This document shows positions 52,677-62,300 of a stretch of 64,000 nucleotides of DNA, piece after piece. The position numbers were made by a program, and so were the translations under genes. The stretch is from Streptomyces sp. NRRL S-37 (lineage in GTDB: Bacteria > Actinomycetota > Actinomycetes > Streptomycetales > Streptomycetaceae). The stretch's first letter is position 1; each line of letters begins with the position of its first letter. The notes beneath the pieces were generated by a model, which saw only the letters and a program-made list of their open reading frames with translations, did not search any database and was not told the origin of the DNA. The stretch lies in the NCBI RefSeq assembly GCF_000721605.1, contig NZ_JOIZ01000005.1:558001-622000 (forward strand), given 5' to 3'.

Positions 52677-54482
52677 CTACGGGGCCGTGGGCGGCTGCGG
52701 CCCGGGCCGGGCGTCATCCGGTCCGGCGGTGCCGTCCGAGGGCCGCCGTGCGCGGTGGAAGGCGCCGAAGCGGGCGCCCGCGTCGCGTGCCGGGCGCCGT
52801 GTCGACGCCGTGTCGCCGGCCTGGGCGGACGCCGCCTGGCGCTGTTCGCGTTCGCGTTCCGCCTCGGCCATGGTGCGGCCGGGGGCGCGGACCGGCAGGC
52901 CGTTCGGCGTGGTGCCGTCGGGCCGCCGGTGCCGTCCCGGTTCGGGCGGCTCGGGCCGTGCGGTGGCCGGGGGCAGTTCGGGCCGTGCGGCCGTGTGCCC
53001 GGCGGCCGGGGACGGTGCGGCGGCCTCGGGGCGGGCGGCGGTGTCGGGCAGCGGGGCCGGGGCGGGTGTGAGCTCGGCGGGGGCGTGTGCGGGCGTCGCC
53101 TCGGGCCGGGGGGCCGTCTCGTGCGGGACCATGTCGCGCTGCTGGGCGAGCAGGTCCAGCGGCAGCAGGACGACGACGCCGGTACCGCCGCGGGAGGAGG
53201 GGCGGTAGTTGACGCTGATGCCGTACTTCGCCGCGAGCCGTCCCACCACGGCCAGGCCGAGCCGGGTGCCCTGCAGCGACGCGAGGTCGGTGACGCGGCC
53301 GGTCACGGCCTCCTCGGCGCGGCGCATCGCCGCGTCGGCCATCTTCAGGCCGCTGTCCTCGATGGTGACGACGATGCCGGCGCTGCGGTCCTCGACGTAG
53401 ACGTGCACCTCGTCGATGGGCGGGGAGAAGTTCGCGGCGTTGTCCATCAGTTCGGCGAGCAGGTGCATCACACCCTCGGCGGCGAAGCCGGAGACCGCGG
53501 CGCGGGTGGAACAGTGCAGGCGGACCCGCTGGTAGGAGGCGATGCGGCCGGCGGCGCCGCGCAGGATGCTCTCCATCACGATCGGCTTGTTCCAGGCCCG
53601 GCTGGACCGGCCGCCCATGAGCAGCGCCAGCCGGTCGGTCATCAGGCCGAGCTGGGAGGTGCTGTGGTCCAGCTTCAGCAGGTCGCCGAAGACCTCCTCG
53701 CCGTGCCGTTCCTGCATCTCCCGCAGGTCGGCGAGCATCCGCACGGCCTTGGCCTGGACGCGGCTGAGCGCCTTGGCGGAGGCGGCCTGTGCCGCGGCGG
53801 CGCGCCGCTCGCTGTGGGCGAGTTCGCGGATGAACGATTCGGCCGGGACGCGCAGCGCGGGCAGCCGGGGCAGGTCGGTCTCGGCGAGCACGGTGTCGGC
53901 GGACCGGCCCTCGCGCAGCCGGGCGACCGCGGCGGGCAGCGCCTCCTTCACGAAGTGCTCGTACTCGGCCGCCGCCTGCTCCACCTCGCTCCGCATCCTG
54001 CGGTATTCGCCGTCCAGGACGGCCGCCCGGCGCACGTCCTCCTCGACGGTGGCGGCGAAGGTGTGCGTGAGCCGCCGCAGTTGCGGGTCGGACGGCGGCG
54101 GAACGCTGCCCAGCACGTCGTCCGCGCCCGCGCCCTCCCGCAGCCGCTGGGCCACGGCGGGCAGCGTCACACCGGCCAGGTGGGAGATCTCGGCCGACAG
54201 CCGGGCCGCTTCGGCCTTGAGGCGGCTGTTCTCCGCCTCCCGCTCGGCGGTCGCGCCGCGGGCCCGGCGGACGATCCGGTGGTCGACGAGGACGGTGACG
54301 GCGACGCACACCCAGCCGGCCGCCACCACGGCCAGGGCCCATGTGGTGGCGTCGGACGGCGCCAGGGCGAGCGCCGCGCCGCCGGCGGCGGCGCTCGCCA
54401 CCAGTACGGCCGCCCGTGCGGCGAACGAGGTGCGCGGCACCCCCGCCGGCGGGTGCTGGCTGGGCGAAGCAGGCACTGGCAT
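52677..54482 (-). CDS. cvnA: Conservon sensor histidine kinase-like protein CvnA
   Basis: 601 residues. Two N-terminal membrane helices (RAAVLVASAAAGGAALALAP; TWALAVVAAGWVCVAVTVLV) are followed by coiled coils with DDVLGSVP/ADTVLAETDLP-type repeats. A HATPase_c domain comes next (AELMDNAANFSPPIDEVHVY, N box; VVTIEDSGLKM, G1; LGLAVVGRLAAKYGISVNYR). A long Pro/Ala-rich cytoplasmic tail (~430-601) ends the protein. No HisKA phospho-His motif is evident. It is first in the cvnABCD-P450 operon. Confidence 0.92.
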   Translation of the reverse strand: MPVPASPSQHPPAGVPRTSFAARAAVLVASAAAGGAALALAPSDATTWALAVVAAGWVCVAVTVLVDHRIVRRARGATAEREAENSRLKAEAARLSAEISHLAGVTLPAVAQRLREGAGADDVLGSVPPPSDPQLRRLTHTFAATVEEDVRRAAVLDGEYRRMRSEVEQAAAEYEHFVKEALPAAVARLREGRSADTVLAETDLPRLPALRVPAESFIRELAHSERRAAAAQAASAKALSRVQAKAVRMLADLREMQERHGEEVFGDLLKLDHSTSQLGLMTDRLALLMGGRSSRAWNKPIVMESILRGAAGRIASYQRVRLHCSTRAAVSGFAAEGVMHLLAELMDNAANFSPPIDEVHVYVEDRSAGIVVTIEDSGLKMADAAMRRAEEAVTGRVTDLASLQGTRLGLAVVGRLAAKYGISVNYRPSSRGGTGVVVLLPLDLLAQQRDMVPHETAPRPEATPAHAPAELTPAPAPLPDTAARPEAAAPSPAAGHTAARPELPPATARPEPPEPGRHRRPDGTTPNGLPVRAPGRTMAEAEREREQRQAASAQAGDTASTRRPARDAGARFGAFHRARRPSDGTAGPDDARPGPQPPTAP

Positions 54483-55242
54483 GGAGCGGTCCCTCGGTCG
54501 GTGAGAACAGGGGAATCAGGAGGCGGCGGCACGACGCAGCCGCGGGCCGGGAAAGAGGTCAGCCAACAGGAAGGCGATCTTCCGACCACGTACGGCTCAT
54601 GCTAATCACCCGGATGTACGAGAAGCCCTAGCTTGTTGCACAGTCCGTCAGCAATACGAGTTCGTCGTAAACCCATCGCTCGTACGCGCCCCTGTGGTAC
54701 CCGGGACGGTGCCGGACGAGCCCGGCCGAAGTGCGGGAATGCGGGCGGGGGCGGCACTGACGCGACGTCACATCGCCTCGGCCGCGGGGTTTCACCGACC
54801 TCACCACCCGAACGAACTAACCAATTTTGGCCAACTGTGCGAACACCGAGCCCCTTTCCCACCCGGGCTACTGTGACGACCGAGGCACCGAAGTGGGGAA
54901 ATGCCGCCGATCGTGAAGTTCCCGTGACGGCCGGCCATGGAGAGCGGCAGCCGACTCGGACCGTACGCCGGGCCTGTCCGAAGCACCCTTCCGACCTGCT
55001 CGTCTGCGAGCCGGATCGACTGTGACCTGCCAGGTCGGGGTGCGGAAGCGATCGGAGACGGTCAGAGGAAACCGCTCCGATCCGACCCCGATTCGGCCCG
55101 GGCCTCCGGGTGGTCAGGGCATGCGTACGGTTCGACCACGATCAGCTGCCGGCACTTGGCCATCGCGTTGCGCACACCGGCCCTGACCGGCTTCTCCAGG
55201 ACGTCGTCGCTCTCCCCGAGGAGATCGGGAAGGGGAGCTGCG
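54483..55242. other. Upstream region of the conservon
   Basis: About 760 bases between cvnA and mcrC, mostly without a supported gene. Moderately A/T-rich stretches near 54600-54680 and 54820-54870 may hold the cvnA promoter. One small frame is listed separately. Confidence 0.4.
54873..55025 (+). CDS. Possible small protein, low confidence
   Basis: 50 residues from GTG 54873 (TTEAPKWGNAADREVPVTAG ... DLLVCEPDRL), preceded by a TACTGT promoter-like hexamer at 54869. There is no ribosome site (a leaderless start is possible) and no known family. Confidence 0.25.
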   Translation: MTTEAPKWGNAADREVPVTAGHGERQPTRTVRRACPKHPSDLLVCEPDRL

Positions 55243-55269
55243 GGACCGGTGTGTTCCTCACACCGGTCC
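55243..55269 (-). terminator. Hairpin over the mcrC stop codon
   Basis: A perfect 11-bp stem (55243-55253 with 55259-55269) with loop TTCCT overlaps the last codons of mcrC. Confidence 0.75.
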
Positions 55270-56517
55270 GGGGACAGTGGTCACCTGCGATCGCCGCTCG
55301 GGGGCGATCGCGGCCATCTCTCCGGCCAGGTCACTCACTTCGGCCAGGAGGCCGTCCGGCGACCGGTCGAGGTCGAGGGCGTGCTGATGCAGGACGATCC
55401 CCGCCTCGCGCACGCGATGGCCGGCATGCGGGGCGTTGCCCTTCGCGTACACGAGATGCCCTGCGGGGAGCCCCAACGCAGTGCAATACGCCAGCATCTG
55501 GTACAGGTCGGCGTCCGGATAGCCGTCCTTCTTCTCCGTCTTGTATTTGGCATCGACGACAGCGAGGGGCCGGCTCGCGTTCCCGTCGCCGTACCAAACG
55601 AAATCAGGTCGCATCCGGACGCGTTCGTCCTCGTCCAGGTACACACCCCTTGCCTGGAGCACACCGCGTCCACCGTACGGCCTCAGCGCCTCGCGCAGAG
55701 CGACGCAGACAAAGTCCTCGAACACCTTGTTCATGTCGAAGAGGAACCCGTCGATGCGCAGACCACCTGGACGATGCTCGGCCGACGCCCCGTCAAGGAC
55801 CGCCTCCGCCAGATGAAGCGCGTGGTGGTACCGCGCGTTGAGCCGGGAGGGACGCCACTCGGGCAGCCTCTGCCCGCGTACGAGTGGGGTGACGTCGATG
55901 AGCCGCGTCCGCTGGTGCAGCAGCCGGGCCCGTACGGGACGCGGGACGCCGGGCAGACGCAACAGCCGTTCAGTGGCGGCACGCAGCAGCCGGTTCTCGG
56001 GTATGTCGGTGGTGAACTCGTCGTACCCGATCTCGACGGGCAGTGCGGCGCCGAACCGTCTGCGGACCTGCTCGGCCTCGCGGATGCGCCCCCGGACGAC
56101 GAGAGCGGTGTCCTCTGTCGTCCGGTACCCCTGGAGCACCCCTGCACGGATCGCGCGATCCGTCTGGCGCTCAAACGCGTGGGCCAGCACGGGCAGCACC
56201 TCCCGGTGTTCGGCCACATCCACCTGGCCGTCCCGCCAGCCGCGGGGATCGAGGCTGTAGCCCAGCAGGAAGAACAGCCGGGCCATCGGCACCTTGGGGA
56301 TGATCCGTACCGTGACCGGCGCCGCGCCGGGCGCAGTCACGGACACGGCACCCACCTTGCTGCCGGCCTTCAGGACCCAGTGACCGACCACGTATGGGTC
56401 GGGCGCCGCGTCGACGATGCGCGAGGCGGCGAGGGCCCGGCCCACCGCGTCGGGAAGAGGTCGGCTCACCGCCCGGGCATGCTCGACGAGCTCGACGGCC
56501 CCACCGACGGCACTCAC
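55258..56517 (-). CDS. mcrC: McrC-family nuclease subunit of McrBC
   Basis: 419 residues. The N-terminal McrB-binding part (VRIIPKVPMARLFFLLGYSL) is followed by the PD-D/ExK nuclease core, MRPDFVWYG ... LAVVDAKYKTEK, in the C-terminal third, preceded by FEDFVCVALREAL. It forms the cleaving subunit of a type IV restriction enzyme acting on modified DNA. It overlaps mcrB by four bases. Confidence 0.92.
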   Translation of the reverse strand: MSAVGGAVELVEHARAVSRPLPDAVGRALAASRIVDAAPDPYVVGHWVLKAGSKVGAVSVTAPGAAPVTVRIIPKVPMARLFFLLGYSLDPRGWRDGQVDVAEHREVLPVLAHAFERQTDRAIRAGVLQGYRTTEDTALVVRGRIREAEQVRRRFGAALPVEIGYDEFTTDIPENRLLRAATERLLRLPGVPRPVRARLLHQRTRLIDVTPLVRGQRLPEWRPSRLNARYHHALHLAEAVLDGASAEHRPGGLRIDGFLFDMNKVFEDFVCVALREALRPYGGRGVLQARGVYLDEDERVRMRPDFVWYGDGNASRPLAVVDAKYKTEKKDGYPDADLYQMLAYCTALGLPAGHLVYAKGNAPHAGHRVREAGIVLHQHALDLDRSPDGLLAEVSDLAGEMAAIAPERRSQVTTVPGPV

Positions 56518-58343
56518 GTGACGGGCCCGTCTTCGCGGGCCGCAAGCGCCGCACGCAGGGACGCGAGCCCGTACCGCTTCTCGATTTTCACGCCCTCTCC
56601 GTAGTGGTGTTCCTCCAGCAATGGAAGGATTTTGGTGCGCCAGGTGCGTTCCAGCCCGCCCTCCCTGTCCACACCGGGCTTCATCAGGTAGGCCGGCCCG
56701 ATCTGGAAGTCGGGATCGTCGATGCGGGAGTTGAGCTCGTCCAGCAAATCGGCCCGCTCTGCGTCCTGCTCCTTCTTCGCCAGCCAGCGACGCAGCAGCC
56801 CGCGCGTCGGCTCGGTGCTCGGGGAGAGTTCGACGAACGCGAAGCGGCGCCGCATGGCCGCGTCCACGAGGGCGATGGAGCGGTCGGCAGTGTTCATGGT
56901 GCCGATGATGAAAAGGTTGTCCGGCAGGAAGAAGTCGTCACCGGAGTAGGTGAGTCGCAGAGTCTGGCGCCGGTACTCCAGCAGGAAGTAGAGCTCCCCG
57001 AAGACTTTCGCCAGGTTGGCCCGGTTGATCTCGTCGATGATCAGGAAGTGAGGAATGTGCCGGTTGCCCTCCTTGCCGGCGCGGTCCGCGAGTTCGCGCA
57101 GCGGACCGGCCGTGAGCCGGAAGGCGACCTCTTTGGTCTTCGGGTCCTCCCGGGGACGGTAGCCCTCGAAGAAGTCCTCGTAGGAATAGGAGGGGTGGAA
57201 CTGCACCAGTTTCACCTGCTCGAGGCCTCCACCGAGAAACTCGGCAAGTCTCAGCGCAAGATGCGTTTTTCCTGTTCCAGGCGGCCCGTAGAACACGATC
57301 TGCTTCTCGTCCCACAGCAGGTCGCACACTTCACGCAGCCACGAAACACTGTGCACGTTGAGGCGGTCCGTGAGCGCCTGGTCCGGTTCTGGAAGTTCCA
57401 GCTTCCGACGGGCGGTCTGGGCCGGCAGTTCCGCGCCGGGATCGCCCACAGTGGCCTCGGCTTCGTCGGCCAGTTGCTCATCGGTCAACCCCAAGCCGTC
57501 TATGAGGGCTTGCAGGGCGGTCAAGTCGACGACATCGTGCTGGACCGACACCTTCTGCCGAAGCTCCTCCGGCAGTTCCTCCCACTCGTAGCTCGTGTCC
57601 TGCCAGTCGACGGGCCGCCGCAGGTTGGACCGCCCGTCCTCAGACGCGATCTGTTCGGCCGCTCCGGTGACCTTGCCGACGTAGAGCCGCCCGCTGGAGC
57701 GCGTACACACCGTGTCGTCCGGCTTCATCCGGGTGAGGAAGACATGCAGCGCCTCGACGAGTTCCTGTTTCTGGTTGTACGTGGCCGCCGTCTCGTAGTC
57801 CTCCTCCACGAGGGTGCGCAGCAGGTTCCGGTCCGGGTTCGCTTCGATGCCCTGCCGTAGTCGGGTGGCGGCCACGGTGACAAGTCCCTCGGCAAGCCAC
57901 AGCGGCTGGACAAGATCGACTCCGGTCACGTTGGAGCCGCCGATGAACCAGGCGCGGTTGGGTGCGCTCGACAGGTGATCGAGATGGGCGAGTGGTTGCC
58001 CGTCGGCCGACTTCCACTCACCCCAGCCATTGACACTGCAGCCCCGCAGGATCTCGGCGGCGGACGAGGGCGAGGTGCACTCGATGTCCCGGGCCGTTTC
58101 CAGGTACCCCGGCCACCTCTCCGAGTGCCGCAGCACTCCCTGCGAAATGAGTTGCTGTCGTGTGCGGTACGACGTCGGCTTGCGCGCCGCGAACGAGGGA
58201 ACCGCTTTGGTCTGGGCTGGAGACCCCGCCGCGATGACGAACCTCTGGCTCCCTCTGGCGCCCTTCTCCCCCAGCAGCCGGCCCCGGGCTTCCGGCCCAC
58301 CCCTCGGCAGTTTCAGGTAGAGCTCGGGGTATGCGTCGGTCAT
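56514..58343 (-). CDS. mcrB: McrB-family AAA+ GTPase with DUF4357-like N-terminus
   Basis: 609 residues; ribosome site GAGGAG. The N-terminus holds a DUF4357-like segment (SSAAEILRGCSVNGWGEWKS, ~75-105), likely the target-recognition side. AAA+ motifs follow: Walker A VFYGPPGTGKTHLALRLAEF, Walker B FLIIDEINRANLAKVFGELY, the McrB signature IGTMNTADRSIALVDAAMRR, and arginine residues RRRF. It drives GTP-dependent translocation for McrC. Recognition of modified cytosines is inferred from the family; the N-terminus does not match the classic E. coli McrB reader. Confidence 0.9.
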   Translation of the reverse strand: MTDAYPELYLKLPRGGPEARGRLLGEKGARGSQRFVIAAGSPAQTKAVPSFAARKPTSYRTRQQLISQGVLRHSERWPGYLETARDIECTSPSSAAEILRGCSVNGWGEWKSADGQPLAHLDHLSSAPNRAWFIGGSNVTGVDLVQPLWLAEGLVTVAATRLRQGIEANPDRNLLRTLVEEDYETAATYNQKQELVEALHVFLTRMKPDDTVCTRSSGRLYVGKVTGAAEQIASEDGRSNLRRPVDWQDTSYEWEELPEELRQKVSVQHDVVDLTALQALIDGLGLTDEQLADEAEATVGDPGAELPAQTARRKLELPEPDQALTDRLNVHSVSWLREVCDLLWDEKQIVFYGPPGTGKTHLALRLAEFLGGGLEQVKLVQFHPSYSYEDFFEGYRPREDPKTKEVAFRLTAGPLRELADRAGKEGNRHIPHFLIIDEINRANLAKVFGELYFLLEYRRQTLRLTYSGDDFFLPDNLFIIGTMNTADRSIALVDAAMRRRFAFVELSPSTEPTRGLLRRWLAKKEQDAERADLLDELNSRIDDPDFQIGPAYLMKPGVDREGGLERTWRTKILPLLEEHHYGEGVKIEKRYGLASLRAALAAREDGPVT

Positions 58344-58413
58344 CGTTCTCCTCGTATGTCCTGCGGCTCACGTCGTGCAGCGGCCTGTGGGGGGGCGGTG
58401 ACGGCCACGCTGT

Positions 58414-59379
58414 TCAGGTTGAACGGTTGCCCCGGCGGGGAGGCCGGCCCTTCTTCGGCCTGAGCTGGGGGAGCCAACGTCCGGGACCGGGGAGAGAAAG
58501 GGCCGGCTCTTCGCGAGTCATCGGGCGCGGCGCCCAGGTGCGCGGGCCGGGGAGGCGGAGGGCGAGCTGGGAGACAGCGACCATGGCGGGCGAGGGGTCA
58601 CGCTCGAGGTGGTTGAGGATGAGAGGCATCCCGTCCGAGGTCACCTGCGGGTTCCAAGTACGGCAGGCGATCTGGCAGTACTCCCGAGCCTCGAAGAGCA
58701 CGCCTCTGCATGCCCCCGGCTGCTCCCCGTCCCGCATCCACAGAATGCGGTCACCTGGCGCGAGGCGCTCACGGCCGATGAGCATTCCGTTGGCGACGTG
58801 CCCCGCAGCGTCGAGATGGGGTACGGGGTCGTCATCCCCGCCGGCGTCACCGTCACTGAACCCGGCGACCTCATCCGGACCGTCCGCGGCATAGATCTCC
58901 AACTGATCACCGTCGGAGTGCGCCTGCCAGAGGTCGAGCGGCTCCCACCCGCCACCACCGAACAACGACGGCTGGGCAAGCAGGACGAAGACCTCGCCCG
59001 CCTCCAGGGAGAGCACAACGCGGTCATCACCGCCGATGGGATGGATCTCCCCGACCTCCCAGGCGTCGTTGCCGTTGACCTCCAGCACGCACTCACGGAC
59101 GGTTTCCACGGCGATGTCGGCGGACACGGAGAAGTACTCCCGTCGCGGATTGACCCGGTGTTCACTCAGACGCCGATGGACAAGCTTCTCGACCTTGGAC
59201 CAGCGCATGGTCAGCGCCCGGAAGACGACCTCGAACGGCAGTGGTACGCCCTCGTGTCCGGAGATCTTCGCTGCACGTTCTTCCGGCAGCAGCGTGGTGA
59301 GGCCGATCTTCACCATGTCGGGCATCGCAGGATTCCGCATGACGTAGACGAAGCCGGTGTCGTGTGTGATCACACGCAT
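58414..59379 (-). CDS. GIY-YIG (T5orf172-like) nuclease-domain protein
   Basis: 321 residues from ATG 59379; GTG 59418 is an alternative. The N-terminal T5orf172/GIY-YIG pattern is GFVYVMRNPAMPDMVKIGLT, followed by SKVEKLVHRRLSEHRVNPRR and EYFSVSADIAVETV. The middle part is acidic, and the C-terminus is basic and Pro-rich. It probably nicks or binds DNA. It lies upstream of mcrBC on the same strand (70-base gap), so it may be part of the same restriction locus. Confidence 0.8.
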   Translation of the reverse strand: MRVITHDTGFVYVMRNPAMPDMVKIGLTTLLPEERAAKISGHEGVPLPFEVVFRALTMRWSKVEKLVHRRLSEHRVNPRREYFSVSADIAVETVRECVLEVNGNDAWEVGEIHPIGGDDRVVLSLEAGEVFVLLAQPSLFGGGGWEPLDLWQAHSDGDQLEIYAADGPDEVAGFSDGDAGGDDDPVPHLDAAGHVANGMLIGRERLAPGDRILWMRDGEQPGACRGVLFEAREYCQIACRTWNPQVTSDGMPLILNHLERDPSPAMVAVSQLALRLPGPRTWAPRPMTREEPALSLPGPGRWLPQLRPKKGRPPRRGNRST

Positions 59380-59466
59380 ATTCTGGGGTGTGCGACACGC
59401 GATGTTCACGCTGTACACATAAACGGCCGCTTCTCATGGGTGGCCGCAGAGCGAGGGGGACAGAAC

Positions 59467-60156
59467 ATGGACGGCAGGCTGCCCGTCGGCGGGCCTCGCA
59501 TCGAGGACCTGTTGGAAGCAGTACCCATCACGGTGGCCGAACTGCGGGGTGCGGTGGGCTTCTTCGAAGAGGACACGGCGGGCATGTTAAGGGCCTCGAT
59601 CGCCACGGCGGAGCGAGCGTTCACCGAACTCAACGCCTGCGACAGCGTGATCGACGAGGCCGGCGTCCGCGGCGAGAATGCCGCGGGCCGCCTGCGGCAA
59701 CTGCTCACACAGGAGGCCCGGGAAGAGGTCGCGGCGGAACTGACGGCTCTCGACGTGATCGCTGGGAAGGTACGGCAGTCGGCGGCGACGCTGCGTCTGC
59801 TGAATCGGATTCTGGATCGGGAGACATCTGCCGAGGACGATGCGCCGCCGGCCGACGTGGCCAGACTTCGCGAGACCGATCTGCGCACTGTGCCATCCAC
59901 GTACGGCGACGATGCGGAGTACGACGATCTCCTGGCGATGGCCGACCGCGGGACGCAACTCGCACCGCAGCTGGAAAAGGCACACAGGGAACGTCTCTCG
60001 GCCGTGGCCGACCATCTGGTCACCGTCGTGCAGCAGGCCGCGAAGACAGGTTTCGCGGACGAGCGGTTCGCACAGGCGTCGCTGCGGGAGGCTCGGGCAG
60101 CTCACGCTCTGTGGCTGAGGTGCCTGGAACAGCGGCAGCACGACCTCGGGAAGTAG
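59467..60156 (+). CDS. Helical hypothetical protein with TTA codon
   Basis: 229 residues from ATG 59467 (GAGGGGG upstream). Almost entirely helical and coiled-coil-like (AERAFTELNACDSVIDEAGV, LRQLLTQEAREEVAAELTAL, LEKAHRERLSAVADHLVTVV). A TTA codon at 59587-59589 predicts bldA control. It is divergent from the GIY-YIG gene. The family is not recognised. Confidence 0.6.
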   Translation: MDGRLPVGGPRIEDLLEAVPITVAELRGAVGFFEEDTAGMLRASIATAERAFTELNACDSVIDEAGVRGENAAGRLRQLLTQEAREEVAAELTALDVIAGKVRQSAATLRLLNRILDRETSAEDDAPPADVARLRETDLRTVPSTYGDDAEYDDLLAMADRGTQLAPQLEKAHRERLSAVADHLVTVVQQAAKTGFADERFAQASLREARAAHALWLRCLEQRQHDLGK

Positions 60157-60303
60157 GCGGAGGACGGCAGCACGCTCGACCGGACTCGGTGTCGGGCGCG
60201 GAGTCCGCCGACTCGTCCCGGGAGGAGCAGGGTTCTGCATCCTGAGGGCCGACGAGACCCCAGACCTGGCGACCTGATGCGGCTCGTGACAGGGGCCACG
60301 TGC

Positions 60304-60636
60304 TCATCCTGGACACATGACGAAGCGCACTTGTTCAGAGAGCACTTGTGTTGCCCACTCCAGATCGGCCAGCCGTCTCGCCAGCGTCGATTCGGCGAGC
60401 CTGGACAGGCCTGCGGGCACGGCGATCAGCAGGTCGCGCTCGTTGATGCGGCCCGACCGAGCGGTGAAGGAAAAGGTCGCCCAGGCCCGGTAGGGATCGA
60501 CGGAAGGCATCAGTCGACGTACGTGGTCGAGGGCGTCCTGTTCCCAGGGGAACGGTGAAGGCCGCTCCTGGAAACATTGCTGCACCGGACGCGGCGGGCC
60601 CGGCTTGGGCACCGGACGCGATCCTCCTGCCGTCAC
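60304..60636 (-). pseudogene. N-terminal remnant of a NERD/PglW-like kinase or helicase
   Basis: The 110-residue frame holds FPWEQDALDHVRRLMPSVDP, YRAWATFSFTARSGRINERD, LLIAVPAGL. These are the opening motifs of NERD-domain proteins such as the BREX kinase PglW. The expected VEIKS catalytic strand and all later domains are absent; after LLIAVPAGL the sequence is unrelated and stops at 60304. It is read as a truncated gene. Confidence 0.55.
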
Positions 60637-60864
60637 CGTCCGACCTCCGTTGTCCGCTTCCCGCCCTGCTTCTGCTTCTGCACGGTCGCCTTGCGTCGGT
60701 CCTCGCGTGCGAGGTCGGGCTCCTCGGCTTCTCCCTCAGGGGCACCACACGGCAGCCGACCCGCCGAACCGAGAATCAACAAGCACTGAGCTCACTCAGA
60801 CCACTTCCTCGACGGCTCCACTCACGGTCCACGATGTGCCTGAGACACCGCCCGTCACCACGTA

Positions 60865-61824
60865 CTACGGCCCTGATGACGGGAAGTCGGTCGGCTGGAC
60901 AAAGGTCGGCTCCGGGCTGCGGGAGCCCGTGTGCAGATAGGTGGTCAGGCGCGTGCCCTCGGCCCGCTCGTCGCGTGGATTGGTAGGCAGTGGCCAGTGA
61001 GCCGCCTGGTAGAGAAGCCGACGGTGTACGTCGAAGCAGGACTCGACGACATCTCCGACGGCAGACGCAGCCGGGAGCATCCTCGCGTATGCGGCGGCGG
61101 CTACCAGCAGCCCTACGGGGAGAGCCCACCAGGACCACACGGTCCATACGGTGAACAGCACTCCACAAAGGAACACCTGGACGGTCAGCAGCATCGAGGC
61201 GTAAGCGGCTGTGGTCTCCTGCCGCGCGGTGTCGGGCAGCAGCAGCCACAGCCTCGGCCAGCACACGATCGGGTCGAGACCGTAGCGGGCACGTATGCGG
61301 GACTCCGCTGCACGCAGGCTGTTCCCCAACCGAGTCGGCATCCGTTGGACGCGCTGGGCCGGTAGGCGGCGGTGACGGCGCTCGAGGCGTGCTCGTTCCG
61401 CCAGTTCGCCCGCAGTGAGTTCCGGGAGTGACCTGGCTGCGAGCTGCCGAAGCCGCTGGGATTCCACGTCGGAGCGGTGTGACAACCGCTCCCGCAGTGT
61501 GTGAGCCAGGGGCGCGAATGGAGCGGGCCAGTAACCTTCCAGAGCGCGCAGCACTGGAAAGGCGAGCTGCTGCAGCGCCAAGCCGGAGAGGACGATCAGG
61601 GTAAGGGGTGCCACCACGCAGATTCCCTGCACGATCGCCGGCTGTCCCTGAAGCTCACGCCCGAACGCGAGAGCTCTGGAGGTCCAGCCTCCGCCCCGGG
61701 ACTCGGAGCGCGCCAGCCAGGCGAGCAGTCCGCCAACCCAGAACGCGAACGCGGGCGAGAAGAGCGCGGCGACCCAGCGCTCGGCCAGCCGTCCACCGAC
61801 CCCTCGCCAGAACTCCCCGATCAC
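60865..61824 (-). CDS. Polytopic membrane protein of unknown function
   Basis: 319 residues with four likely membrane helices: AALFSPAFAFWVGGLLAWLA, IVQGICVVAPLTLIVLSGLA, YASMLLTVQVFLCGVLFTVW and WALPVGLLVAAAAYARMLPA. A cytoplasmic Arg/Leu-rich helical loop (~110-200) contains RYGLDPIVCWPRLWLLLPDT. GTG start 61822-61824 lies eight bases after the stop of the previous gene, so the two form an operon. I do not recognise the family. Confidence 0.7.
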   Translation of the reverse strand: MIGEFWRGVGGRLAERWVAALFSPAFAFWVGGLLAWLARSESRGGGWTSRALAFGRELQGQPAIVQGICVVAPLTLIVLSGLALQQLAFPVLRALEGYWPAPFAPLAHTLRERLSHRSDVESQRLRQLAARSLPELTAGELAERARLERRHRRLPAQRVQRMPTRLGNSLRAAESRIRARYGLDPIVCWPRLWLLLPDTARQETTAAYASMLLTVQVFLCGVLFTVWTVWSWWALPVGLLVAAAAYARMLPAASAVGDVVESCFDVHRRLLYQAAHWPLPTNPRDERAEGTRLTTYLHTGSRSPEPTFVQPTDFPSSGP

Positions 61825-61831
61825 GGCGTGC

Positions 61832-62260
61832 TCACACCCCAGAGGTGCCGGTCAGCACCGCGCCGTCGTCCGGGCAGCGCTCGGGTGGTTGGTCGTCCTC
61901 GTCGGCGTCGAGGATCACCCAGAACCGCCCGCACCGGGGGCAGACGTGCCGTTCATACCCGACGAAGGGGTCGCCGGCGAGGCGCACGTGACGATCGATA
62001 CCGGGCTCGGGGCCCACCAACTCGTTCAAGCGCTCTCGTGTCGGATCCCGAGCCGCCAGCAGCTCCAGGATCTCGTCGAGCGTCTCGTCCCGAGTCGCAG
62101 TGGCGTCCGCCCTCAGCCGGGTGAGCAACGCTCCGAACTCCGCCCGTATGTCCGGTTCGCGGGGCAGTAGTTCGGGGAGTTCCTCGGCAACACGCTCGAT
62201 GGCGTGGACCAGACGAGCTTCCTCGGACGCAGTACCGTGGTCGAAGTCATCGAAGGACAC
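61832..62260 (-). CDS. Small protein with C-terminal zinc ribbon
   Basis: 142 residues from GTG 62258-62260. A helical N-terminus (ARLVHAIERVAEELPELLPR) precedes a C-terminal Zn ribbon, CPRCGRFWVILDADED ... PPERCPDDG (CxxC..CxxD). There is no visible ribosome site; only 40 bases separate it from the divergent TPR gene, so a leaderless transcript is plausible. It is co-transcribed with the membrane protein. Confidence 0.65.
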   Translation of the reverse strand: MSFDDFDHGTASEEARLVHAIERVAEELPELLPREPDIRAEFGALLTRLRADATATRDETLDEILELLAARDPTRERLNELVGPEPGIDRHVRLAGDPFVGYERHVCPRCGRFWVILDADEDDQPPERCPDDGAVLTGTSGV

Positions 62261-62300
62261 GGTTCATTCTGGCGTGCGGGGCGGCGGAGACAAAGCGAAC

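Noticed and set aside
55085..55250. Small minus-strand gene after mcrC (RNAMAKCRQLIVVEPYACPD)
   Set aside because: Codon bias is suggestive but there is no start codon with a ribosome site, and the mcrC terminator hairpin lies at its beginning.
54937..56604. Plus-strand frame opposite mcrC
   Set aside because: The minus strand shows McrC motifs in the same interval; the plus frame has none.
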